Shown here in pieces: positions 1-8,379 of a DNA stretch of 8,379 nucleotides (the stretch's first letter is position 1; every line of letters starts with the position of its first letter). A program made the position numbers and the translations under genes. A model generated the notes under the pieces. It worked only from the letters and a program-made list of their open reading frames with translations, did no database searches and was not told where the DNA came from. This stretch comes from Thiosocius sp049669185 (GTDB lineage Bacteria; Pseudomonadota; Gammaproteobacteria; Chromatiales; Chromatiaceae), in contig JBATKF010000415.1 in assembly GCA_049669185.1 (NCBI GenBank), forward strand, positions 1 through 8,379. Direction: 5' to 3'.

Positions 1-1
1 G

Positions 2-127
2 GGCTATGGCGGCTATCCGTATTCGGGCGGCGATTATGGTTATGCGCCGTACTCGGGTGGTTACAGCACGTCGACCACCAGCAAGCCAGCCGCGAAAAAG
101 GCCGAGAAGAAGACCGACCAGAAATAA
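2..127 (+). CDS. C-terminal end of a Gly/Tyr-rich protein (5' end outside window)
   Basis: The frame is open from the left edge to a TAA at 125-127 and encodes 41 residues. The first half is low complexity: Gly, Tyr, Ser and Pro in an imperfect repeat (YPYSGGDYGY then APYSGGY). It then turns into a Ser/Thr stretch and a Lys/Ala-rich basic tail ending KKTDQK. A rho-independent terminator follows 20 bp later, so this is the true end of a gene and probably of its transcription unit. Gly/Tyr-rich repeats occur in structural and envelope-associated proteins, among them the sulfur globule proteins of purple sulfur bacteria, but they also arise in unrelated proteins. The visible piece is too short to assign a function, and no start or domain can be seen. 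Confidence 0.7.
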   Translation, partial: GYGGYPYSGGDYGYAPYSGGYSTSTTSKPAAKKAEKKTDQK

Positions 128-147
128 GCGACTGCACCATCGCGTCG

Positions 148-176
148 AAGAGCGCGCCCTAGGCGCGCTTTTTTTT
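148..176 (+). terminator. Rho-independent terminator
   Basis: A perfect 8-bp GC-rich stem (AGCGCGCC at 151-158 pairing with GGCGCGCT at 162-169) closes a 3-nt loop and runs directly into a tract of eight T (169-176). It lies 20 bp after the stop of the Gly/Tyr-rich gene and should end that transcript before the MITE-like element and the transpeptidase gene. Confidence 0.93.
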
Positions 177-191
177 GCGGTCAGAAGGGAT

Positions 192-212
192 ATACCCAGC
201 GCCTCGATGGGC
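192..212 (+). repeat. Left copy of a short direct repeat flanking the MITE-like element
   Basis: ATACCCAGCGC at 192-202, then four extra bases (CTCG), then ATGGGC at 207-212. The same two blocks, without the four extra bases, recur at 443-459 just before the transpeptidase start. The copies enclose the inverted-repeat element but do not abut it, so they are not its target duplication. They may be a duplicated leader segment or chance. Confidence 0.45.
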
Positions 213-219
213 GCCGACG

Positions 220-238
220 CTAGCCCGCTTATCTCACC
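220..238 (+). repeat. Left terminal inverted repeat of the MITE-like element
   Basis: Nineteen bases that match the right end perfectly in inverse orientation. Identity stops at the next inward base (239 against 384) and the next outward base (219 against 404), so the repeat is exactly delimited. The outermost CTAG is itself palindromic and may be target sequence rather than element. Confidence 0.9.
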
Positions 239-384
239 GGGTTTCGTTGCGAGGGCGCCGGGATGCTGTTGTGACGGGGTGCACGCAGTGAAAGACGGTG
301 CCGGCGTAGCCGACACTACGTCAAACCGGCTGTAGCGAGTACGCCTCGTCACAGCCAGCATAGCGGTGTCGGCAGTAGGAAGTT

Positions 385-403
385 GGTGAGATAAGCGGGC
401 TAG
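385..403 (-). repeat. Right terminal inverted repeat of the MITE-like element
   Basis: Exact reverse complement of 220-238. It ends 70 bp before the start codon of the transpeptidase homologue, so the promoter of that gene lies either in the short stretch to its right or within the element. Confidence 0.9.
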
Positions 404-442
404 GGCCACGGCACCGCCTGTCTTGGCCACTGAGCGGGCATA

Positions 443-459
443 ATACCCAGCGCATGGGC
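443..459 (+). repeat. Right copy of a short direct repeat flanking the MITE-like element
   Basis: ATACCCAGCGC followed directly by ATGGGC, matching 192-202 and 207-212 on the far side of the element. It lies in the leader just before the transpeptidase gene. A CATAAT at 439-444 resembles a -10 box, but no convincing -35 is found at the right distance, so no promoter is called here. Confidence 0.45.
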
Positions 460-473
460 AGAGACGACAGAAC

Positions 474-1991
474 ATGAAGGGCGCGGTAGCCGCCGGTCAC
501 GTAAAGACGGCCGAGGCCGCCATGCGCATGTACGAACTCGGCGGTAATGCCTTCGATGCCTGTTTGGCTGCGCAGGCAGCCGCCTGCGTCGTCGAACCGG
601 TGCTCACCTCGCTGGGCGGCGGTGGTTTCCTGCTCGCCCGCCGCGTAGATAGCCGGCCGGTGCTGTACGATTTTTTCGTGCAGACACCCCGCCAGCGACG
701 CGCCCAGGACGAGGCTGATTTCTATCCCGTCATCGCCGATTTCGGGACGGCGCAGCAGGAGTTTCACATCGGGGCCGGTTCCATCGCCACGCCGGGGACC
801 ATTCGTGGCCTGGTAGGGACACACGACCGCTTGGGCAGCCTGCCGCTGGCGGAGATCCTCGCCCCGGCGATGGAGTACGCCAGCGAGGGCGTTCGGGTCA
901 ATGCGCTGCAGGCCTATATCTTCAGCATCGTCTCCCCGATCTACCGCGCCACACCGGCGGCCGAGGCCTTGTATGGCGGTGAGGCCCTGCGGGGCGAGGG
1001 CACAATGTTCCACCAGCCCGCGCTCGCCGAAACCCTGGCATGGCTCGCGGCGGAGGGGGATGCGCCTTTTTATCAGGGCGAGGTCGCACAGCGTCTGGTG
1101 ACACTTTGTACCGACCACGGCGGACATCTGCAGCTGGCCGATCTGGAAAACTACCAGATCATTGAACGTTCGCCGCTGCAGCATCGCTACCGCGGCTACC
1201 AGGTGGCCACCAACCCCGGCCCCTCGTCTGGCGGGACGCTGATCAATTTCGCCCTGAGCCTGCTAGATAACCAGGATATGGCCGCCTCCCGCTTTGGCAG
1301 CACTGCGCATCTCAAGACGCTGGCGCACGTGATGGCACGCACCAATCTCGCCCGAGAGGACGGCATATTGTCGCGCTTCACCCGACACAGCCGACTGCTC
1401 GAGGAATACCGCGCCCTGGTGGCGGGCCACCCGGTCAACAATCGCGGCACGACCCACATCAGCACTATCGACGGCGAGGGCAATAGCGCCTCGCTGACGC
1501 TATCCAACGGCGAAGGCAGCGGCCAGCTCCTGCCAGATACCGGCATTATGCTGAACAACATGCTGGGTGAAGAGGATCTGAACCCCGCGGGGTTCAATCG
1601 TTGGCCATGTGATGTCAGGGTCAGCTCCATGATGGCGCCCACCCTGGCAGAGGATCACCGTCACGTGATCGCGATCGGTTCCGGCGGGTCCAACCGGCTG
1701 CGCACCGCGATCCTGCAGACTCTGAGCAACCTGATCGATTTCGATATGTCGCCCGAACAGGCCGTCAATGCGCCGCGCATCCATTTCGAGCGCGATCGTC
1801 TGGATATCGAACCGGGTTTTGCTGCCGAGGCGATTGCCGCACTGGTAGCCGATTATCCCGATCACAGGACATGGACATCGCAGAATCTGTTCTTCGGCGG
1901 CACACACACGGTCTGCTGGGACGGCAGGCAATTCAGCGGCGCCGGCGATCCGCGCCGTGGCGGCGTCTTTCGCTGGCGCCACGCCAATTAG
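474..1991 (+). CDS. Gamma-glutamyltranspeptidase-family protein (Ntn hydrolase), no signal peptide
   Basis: This 505-residue protein belongs to the gamma-glutamyltranspeptidase family, whose proenzymes cut themselves into two subunits and then transfer or hydrolyse gamma-glutamyl groups. The N-terminal block MKGAVAAGH...GGNAFDA...SLGGGGFLL (residues 1-54) is typical. The processing/catalytic motif is GTTHIS at 325-330, so T326 should be the nucleophile and first residue of a 180-residue small subunit. N345, SS at 384-385 and GG at 404-405 correspond to E. coli N411, S462/S463 and G483/G484. The arginine of the DFRE motif (E. coli R114, which holds the substrate carboxylate) is replaced: DFFVQTP at 66-72 has F68 there. 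No signal peptide is present, and an in-frame stop at 441-443 with no ATG before 474 excludes an ATG-initiated longer form, so a cytoplasmic location is inferred. The ribosome binding site is weak. Family membership is secure; activity on glutathione is uncertain. Confidence 0.92.
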   Translation: MKGAVAAGHVKTAEAAMRMYELGGNAFDACLAAQAAACVVEPVLTSLGGGGFLLARRVDSRPVLYDFFVQTPRQRRAQDEADFYPVIADFGTAQQEFHIGAGSIATPGTIRGLVGTHDRLGSLPLAEILAPAMEYASEGVRVNALQAYIFSIVSPIYRATPAAEALYGGEALRGEGTMFHQPALAETLAWLAAEGDAPFYQGEVAQRLVTLCTDHGGHLQLADLENYQIIERSPLQHRYRGYQVATNPGPSSGGTLINFALSLLDNQDMAASRFGSTAHLKTLAHVMARTNLAREDGILSRFTRHSRLLEEYRALVAGHPVNNRGTTHISTIDGEGNSASLTLSNGEGSGQLLPDTGIMLNNMLGEEDLNPAGFNRWPCDVRVSSMMAPTLAEDHRHVIAIGSGGSNRLRTAILQTLSNLIDFDMSPEQAVNAPRIHFERDRLDIEPGFAAEAIAALVADYPDHRTWTSQNLFFGGTHTVCWDGRQFSGAGDPRRGGVFRWRHAN

Positions 1992-2024
1992 CCTGGAGAT
2001 CTAAGCGAAGGCCGAGGCTGAGCG
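1992..2024. other. Convergent intergenic gap between the transpeptidase homologue and clpB
   Basis: Thirty-three bases between two stop codons facing each other. No GC stem followed by a T tract is visible on either strand, so termination here is by another means or further inside the opposing genes. Confidence 0.6.
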
Positions 2025-4655
<2,631 letters not shown>

Positions 4656-4669
4656 AGGAGTAAACTCCG
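4656..4669 (-). promoter_or_regulatory. clpB ribosome binding site inside a small hairpin
   Basis: On the minus strand the leader reads CGGAG (4669-4665), TTTA (4664-4661), CTCC (4660-4657), T, then ATG at 4655. The Shine-Dalgarno GGAG can pair fully with the CTCC next to the start codon, leaving a four-base loop. A hairpin that hides the ribosome binding site of a heat-shock gene recalls RNA thermometers, but the stem is only four pairs. The pairing is seen in the sequence; the regulatory role is inference. Confidence 0.45.
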
Positions 4670-4691
4670 GTAAATTTTGTGGTTACGCCTC

Positions 4692-4719
4692 ATATGGGGG
4701 GGTGATCGGAGAAATCAAG
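4692..4719 (-). promoter_or_regulatory. Sigma-32 (RpoH) heat-shock promoter of clpB
   Basis: Read on the minus strand there is a -35 CTTGATT (4719-4713), a 13-bp spacer, and a -10 CCCCATAT (4699-4692). The RpoH consensus is CTTGAAA, 11-16 bp, CCCCATnT, so the -10 is a complete match and the -35 matches five of seven positions. Transcription should begin near 4685, giving a leader of about 30 nt before the clpB ATG. Heat-shock control of clpB by RpoH is well established in gammaproteobacteria. Confidence 0.88.
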
Positions 4720-4767
4720 GGCCCCGGGGTCGATGCCATGAGCACCAGCACCCGGTCCGATCGGCAC

Positions 4768-4772
4768 AAGGA
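4768..4772 (+). promoter_or_regulatory. Probable ribosome binding site of the RND-CNB gene
   Basis: AAGGA ten bases upstream of the ATG at 4783. It supports that start over the in-frame ATG at 4798, which has no purine-rich stretch in front of it. No sigma-70 promoter could be placed with confidence in the 127 bp shared with the clpB promoter. Confidence 0.5.
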
Positions 4773-4782
4773 TTCTGGCTGA

Positions 4783-7536
4783 ATGCAGCACCTGCTAATG
4801 ATGTTTTCCCGACAGCCCTGGGTCTGGCTGTCGCTTTTGCTGCTTACTTCGCTGCTCGCGGCGACCCAGCTCGGCAAGCTGCAGGTTCGCGTGTCCGCCG
4901 ACGAGATGCTGGTCGTAGACGACCCGCAAAGGGCCTATTACGAGCAGGTCAGGGAGACCTTTGGCGAAGACCAAATCGTCCTCCTGGTCTTGGAAGACCC
5001 GCAGCCGCTGGACGCCGACAAACTGAGCGTCCTGCGAGACGTCGTGCAGGCACTCGAGACGCTGCCCTTCGTCGACCGCGTCGAGAGCCTGTTCAGTGCC
5101 CCCCACGTCAAGAGCGTCGACGGCTTTCTGGATAAGGCACCCTACCTTGCGGCACTGCCGGAGACGCCCGGCGCCGCCGCACAACTGATGGATCAGGCGT
5201 TAAAAAACCCACTGATTCGCAACCTTCTGGTCTCGCCAGGCGGCCAGGCAATGGCGGTCGCCATTGTGCTCAAGGACAGCGCCGGGGCCGACCGGGACGA
5301 TCAGATCAGCAGCGCCGTCGCGCGCGTCATCCAACCGCTGCAACAGGCCTACCAGCGCGCCTATCCGATCGGATTCGCCCAGGTGCGCAGCGAGATCGCC
5401 GCACGGATCATGGCGGAGCAGAAGGCCTTGATGCCCCTGGCGGTGGGTGCGCTGTTGATCGCGCTGTTCCTGCTGTTGCGCCAGCTGATCGACATCCTGA
5501 CGCCAGTGATCACCGCGGGGGTCAGTATTCTCTGGACCTTCGGCCTGATGGGCTGGTTGGGAATCCCTATCAACGTCGTCACCTCGACCATACCCATTCT
5601 GATCATCGTGGTCGGCTCTACGGAGGATATTCACCTCCTGGCAGAGTTCAGACGCTCGCAGCGCTGCGGCGACAGCGCCGTGGCGGCGCTGCGCCACATG
5701 GCACGCAAGATGGGTCGCACCGTCCTGCTGACCTTTATCACGACCTACGCGGGCTTTCTGTCGGTCGGACTGAGCGGCATCGAGGTGCTCAGCCAGTTCG
5801 GCCTGGTCGCCTCCACCGGTCTGTTGTTCAACTTCATCGTGACCATCGTCTTCATCCCGGCTGCGCTCGCGCTGACCGGCCAATGGCAGCTGGACGGCAG
5901 ATCGAGGCCCTTCGAGCAAAAGGCGTTCAAATGGGCCGTGGCCTACTGGGGCTTTCTCTCGACCCACCGCCGATACGCATTCGCGATACTGACACTGATC
6001 GCCGTTATAGCCGCCACCGGCATCCCGCGCATCAGCATCGACCACAACCCCACCGACAGCCTCGGGGAAGATTCGCTGGTGGCGCAGAACATCCGCCGCC
6101 TGAACGCGCAGTTCGCCGGTCTGGAATCCGCTTCCATCGTCATCGAGTCCGGCATCGAAGACACCTTTCTGCATGCCCGCTATCTGGACGAAGTCGTAAA
6201 GGTGCAGCGTTTCATTCAGTCGATGGACAGCTCGCTGTCGGTCACATCCTTCGCGGACTATCTGATGTTGCTCAATAACGCCTTTCAGGAGACCGACGAT
6301 GCCGGCGTGCCGGCGAGCAATGACGAAATCGCCGAACTGATGCTCTTTCTCGATCATGATCGCGTGAGTGCCTACGTGACCGAGGACTACAGCAAGACGC
6401 GCATCCTGGTGCGCCACGACATCGCCGCGACAGAGACACTCAAGGATATGTCACAAAGGGTGCGTAGCTATCTGGATGAAAATCTCGACCCTGGACTCAG
6501 GGCCACGATAACGGGCGATTCCATGCTGACCTTGTCTGCGACCGCCAGCATGATCAACGGCCAGCTTCAGTCGGTGCTGCTGATCCTGAGCTTTTTCATT
6601 CTGATCGTCGCCTTTCTGTTTACCGATCTCCGTGTCGGCCTCCTCGCCGCGCTGCCGAATATCTTCCCCGTGATCATTCTCTTTGGCGTGATGGGCTACG
6701 CGGGCATCCCGCTGAACATCGGCACGACCATGGCGGCGGCGATTGCCATCGGCATCGCCGTCGACGACACCCTGCACTTCATGCTGCGCTACAACCAGGA
6801 GCTGCGAACCTCCAAGAGCCAGACCCTGGCCATGCAGAACACCATCTATGAAGAGGCGCTGCCTGTCATGTCCACGTCTATCGCGCTGACTGTGGGTTTC
6901 CTGGTGTTCGCCCAATCCGACTTTTCCCCCGTGGCGCAGTTCGGGCTGTTGAGCGCGCTGGTGATAACCACGGCCTTGCTGGCGGATTTCGTGATCACAC
7001 CGCTGGCGATCTCCGCGCTGCGTCTGGTCACCCTGTGGGACCTTCTGTCGCCGCATGCGCGCCGGCAGCTCATACCCAGCAGCCCGCTTTTTCGAGGCAT
7101 GCGTCCGTGGCAGATCCGAAGATTCGTGCTTTCCAGCACCCTGCTGGAGTTCAAGGCCGGCCAGTATGTTTATCGCCAGAATGACGAGAGCAACGCACTG
7201 TATCTGGTGATGAAAGGCGTGGTCGAGATCACCGTGCCGCGGCGGCGCGGACAGGGCAAAGACCCAGTCGTCGACAGGTTCGCCGCCGGCCAGGTCTTCG
7301 GTGATGTCGCGCTGCTCGCGGACGAGCCACGCCAGACCAATGCCGTGGCGCTGCGTGACACCACCTTGATGGCCCTGACACGCGAGGGGATTGCGAACGT
7401 CAACCTATTTCATCCATTCATCGCCTCTAGGCTTTTTCTCAATCTTGCGCGCGACGTAAGCTGTCGCTGGGTCGATTTTATCGTGCGCGTGAAAAGCCAG
7501 GGAGGCGAGCTGGCAGAGAGGGAGGAAAACAAATGA
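4783..7536 (+). CDS. RND/MMPL-type transporter fused to a C-terminal cyclic-nucleotide-binding domain
   Basis: This 917-residue inner-membrane protein shows the duplicated RND layout: TM1 about 12-29, a large periplasmic loop to about 215, TM2-TM6 about 217-365, TM7 about 398-414, a second periplasmic loop to about 594, and TM8-TM12 about 595-745. TM4 ends GSTEDIH (278-284) and TM10 ends GIAVDDTLHF (657-666); acidic residues at these sites are the usual proton-relay positions. It resembles the patched/MMPL/HAE3 branch more than AcrB, which is about 1040 residues and works with an adaptor. After TM12, on the cytoplasmic side, residues about 768-895 form a cNMP-binding domain: PLFRGM, an LEFKAGQYVYRQNDESNALYLV core, GVVEITV, and the phosphate-binding cassette FGDVALL (839-845) followed by PR at 849-850. 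The cassette has Asp at 841 where cAMP binders usually have Glu. It overlaps the next gene by ATGA. Substrate and ligand are unknown; lipid or hydrophobic export gated by a nucleotide is a hypothesis. Confidence 0.9.
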   Translation: MQHLLMMFSRQPWVWLSLLLLTSLLAATQLGKLQVRVSADEMLVVDDPQRAYYEQVRETFGEDQIVLLVLEDPQPLDADKLSVLRDVVQALETLPFVDRVESLFSAPHVKSVDGFLDKAPYLAALPETPGAAAQLMDQALKNPLIRNLLVSPGGQAMAVAIVLKDSAGADRDDQISSAVARVIQPLQQAYQRAYPIGFAQVRSEIAARIMAEQKALMPLAVGALLIALFLLLRQLIDILTPVITAGVSILWTFGLMGWLGIPINVVTSTIPILIIVVGSTEDIHLLAEFRRSQRCGDSAVAALRHMARKMGRTVLLTFITTYAGFLSVGLSGIEVLSQFGLVASTGLLFNFIVTIVFIPAALALTGQWQLDGRSRPFEQKAFKWAVAYWGFLSTHRRYAFAILTLIAVIAATGIPRISIDHNPTDSLGEDSLVAQNIRRLNAQFAGLESASIVIESGIEDTFLHARYLDEVVKVQRFIQSMDSSLSVTSFADYLMLLNNAFQETDDAGVPASNDEIAELMLFLDHDRVSAYVTEDYSKTRILVRHDIAATETLKDMSQRVRSYLDENLDPGLRATITGDSMLTLSATASMINGQLQSVLLILSFFILIVAFLFTDLRVGLLAALPNIFPVIILFGVMGYAGIPLNIGTTMAAAIAIGIAVDDTLHFMLRYNQELRTSKSQTLAMQNTIYEEALPVMSTSIALTVGFLVFAQSDFSPVAQFGLLSALVITTALLADFVITPLAISALRLVTLWDLLSPHARRQLIPSSPLFRGMRPWQIRRFVLSSTLLEFKAGQYVYRQNDESNALYLVMKGVVEITVPRRRGQGKDPVVDRFAAGQVFGDVALLADEPRQTNAVALRDTTLMALTREGIANVNLFHPFIASRLFLNLARDVSCRWVDFIVRVKSQGGELAEREENK
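7521..7525 (+). promoter_or_regulatory. Ribosome binding site of the exported-protein gene, inside the RND-CNB coding end
   Basis: GGAGG seven bases before the ATG at 7533 is a near-perfect Shine-Dalgarno sequence at ideal distance. It lies in the last codons of the transporter gene. Together with the ATGA stop/start overlap it fixes the start and points to translational coupling. Confidence 0.85.
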
Positions 7537-8379
7537 ACGGTCGCTTCCCCGGATCTCTGTGTGGTGATGTCGTAGTGACTCGCCACCGGGCATCATCCGG
7601 CGTCGCCGCATCGCGCATTATCGCGCTGCTTAGCGGACTCGCCGCGCTGGCGATCGCGCCGGTGCAGGTGGCTGCGGACGCAGGGCACAAGGCCTTTTTT
7701 GCCGAGCCCGCGAGCGGCAGGAAGGTCACGCACTATACCGTTGACTTGGCGGTCGGGCGGGAGACCAGACAGTCGTTCGTGATACCGGACGACTGTGACT
7801 CCGTCATGCGTGCACTCGAAGAGCGCAAGGCCTACCGGGGACGGATCGTCGATCGCCGGCTGTGGCACAAAGTCGAGGGTGATTGCCATTACGATGGCTT
7901 TTTGCATCGACATCCGCGACAGGCGTTGCAGGACTACGTCTCCGACTATGACTTCATGAACGCACGCCTTAGCGACCTGCCAATAGACAGGCGCTGTGCA
8001 GGAGCCTCGTCGAACAGCGGCGAGACGGCCTGCGACCCGATGGCGACCGATGCCTCCGGACTGTTGCGCCATTTCCCGTTGGCCCAACCCCTGCAGGACG
8101 GCGCCGGTGGAGACGAGTGCGAATGCGAACTCACCAACGGCGTCTTCCGCGGCCATCTCTTCGTCGATGAACAGGGCGTGCGCTGCACCACCGACCCGGA
8201 CGCACCCAGCCTGCGCCTGATCGCCGTGGATTTCGCGGATATCAACGGTGATCGCGTCCTGGATGCGGTCCTGCGGTTCGTGCCGCTAAGGGCGGGTCCG
8301 GCCCGCATGCCTTTGATCCTGCCACTGACGAGATTCGAGCCCGATGCACCGTTCAGCGTACCCGAACTGCAGCGTCCGA
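7533..8379 (+). CDS. Exported cysteine-rich protein of unknown function (3' end outside window)
   Basis: The frame starts at the ATG that overlaps the transporter stop (ATGA, 7533-7536) and stays open for 282 codons to the window edge. A hydrophobic segment at about residues 29-46 (RIIALLSGLAALAIAPVQVA) preceded by basic residues, with AA-DA at 47-50, looks like a Sec signal peptide with an unusually long N region, cut near residue 48. The following region has seven cysteines (88, 118, 155, 167, 196, 198, 218), suggesting disulfides and a periplasmic or extracytoplasmic site. DINGDRVLD at 236-244 has the DxNxD spacing of a calcium loop as found in EF-hand or FG-GAP-like repeats. I do not recognise the family. 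The overlap and strong ribosome binding site imply that it is made together with the RND-CNB transporter and may act with it. Confidence 0.85.
   Translation, partial: MNGRFPGSLCGDVVVTRHRASSGVAASRIIALLSGLAALAIAPVQVAADAGHKAFFAEPASGRKVTHYTVDLAVGRETRQSFVIPDDCDSVMRALEERKAYRGRIVDRRLWHKVEGDCHYDGFLHRHPRQALQDYVSDYDFMNARLSDLPIDRRCAGASSNSGETACDPMATDASGLLRHFPLAQPLQDGAGGDECECELTNGVFRGHLFVDEQGVRCTTDPDAPSLRLIAVDFADINGDRVLDAVLRFVPLRAGPARMPLILPLTRFEPDAPFSVPELQRP

Larger units (their letters stand above)
220..403. mobile_element. MITE-like non-coding inverted-repeat element (184 bp)
   Basis: CTAGCCCGCTTATCTCACC at 220-238 is repeated exactly in inverse orientation at 385-403, giving perfect 19-bp terminal inverted repeats. 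The interior has no credible gene. It shows more dyad symmetry: an ATGCTG...TGTGACG block near 263-276 is mirrored at 347-361, and GCCGACAC at 309-316 is mirrored at 366-373, so a transcript could fold into a long imperfect hairpin. Both ends carry CTAG. Known insertion specificities that fit are the IS630/Tc1 type (TA duplicated inside CTAG; core 223-400) and the IS5 type (four-base YTAR targets). Size, perfect ends, lack of a transposase and intergenic position are what define a MITE. The parent transposase is not in the window, so family assignment is inference. Confidence 0.75.

Noticed and set aside
423..444. Possible sigma-70 promoter (TTGGCC with CATAAT) before the transpeptidase gene
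   Set aside because: The spacer is about 10 bp instead of 16-18 and the -35 match is poor, so it cannot be called.
321..1184. 287-codon minus-strand open frame across the MITE-like element and the transpeptidase gene
   Set aside because: It is antisense to a gene with catalytic motifs, crosses a mobile element boundary, and its translation has no recognisable feature.
4721..4756. Imperfect GC-rich palindrome (CCGGGG ... CACCCGG) between the divergent genes
   Set aside because: The half-sites match at only about half of their positions and resemble no operator I can name; base composition is enough to explain it.
4798..4800. Alternative ATG for the RND-CNB transporter five codons downstream
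   Set aside because: It has no Shine-Dalgarno sequence, whereas the ATG at 4783 has AAGGA ten bases upstream; the difference is only five residues.
5200..6417. 405-codon open frame on the minus strand inside the transporter gene
   Set aside because: It lies wholly antisense to a well-supported membrane protein, its product is rich in Gln, Arg, Asp and His with no domain, and long antisense frames are expected in GC-rich genes.
7593..8156. 187-codon minus-strand open frame opposite the exported-protein gene
   Set aside because: The plus-strand frame has a perfect ribosome binding site, a stop/start overlap and a signal peptide, while this frame has none of these.

Overview
The window looks like chromosomal DNA from a GC-rich gammaproteobacterium. 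ClpB keeps E. coli residue numbering at every catalytic motif, and its gene has a textbook sigma-32 heat-shock promoter. The Gly/Tyr-rich tail at the left edge and the overall style would fit Chromatiales or a relative, but that placement is only a guess.

Layout, left to right. (1) 2-127 (+): the last 41 codons of a Gly/Tyr-rich protein with a Lys/Ala-rich tail, closed by a strong intrinsic terminator at 148-176. (2) 220-403: a 184-bp non-coding element with perfect 19-bp terminal inverted repeats bounded by CTAG. It looks like a MITE (a small non-autonomous transposon) lying between the terminator and the next gene. (3) 474-1991 (+): a gamma-glutamyltranspeptidase-family protein with an intact autoprocessing motif, no signal peptide and an altered substrate-carboxylate site. 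(4) 2025-4655 (-): the full-length disaggregase ClpB, convergent with the previous gene across 33 bp. (5) 4656-4782: a divergent intergenic region holding the clpB sigma-32 promoter and a small hairpin that covers the clpB ribosome binding site. (6) 4783-7536 (+): a 917-residue RND/MMPL-type membrane transporter fused at its C terminus to a cyclic-nucleotide-binding domain. (7) 7533-8379 (+): a gene joined to the transporter by an ATGA overlap and running off the window. It encodes an unrecognised exported, cysteine-rich protein with a DxNxD calcium-type loop.

The least ordinary part is 4783-8379. It appears to be a two-gene, translationally coupled unit in which a cytoplasmic nucleotide-sensing module is attached to an RND pump and made together with an unknown secreted protein. 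clpB is standard housekeeping biology. The transpeptidase homologue and the MITE-like element are secondary points of interest. No tRNA, rRNA, CRISPR array, origin or complete insertion sequence was seen.
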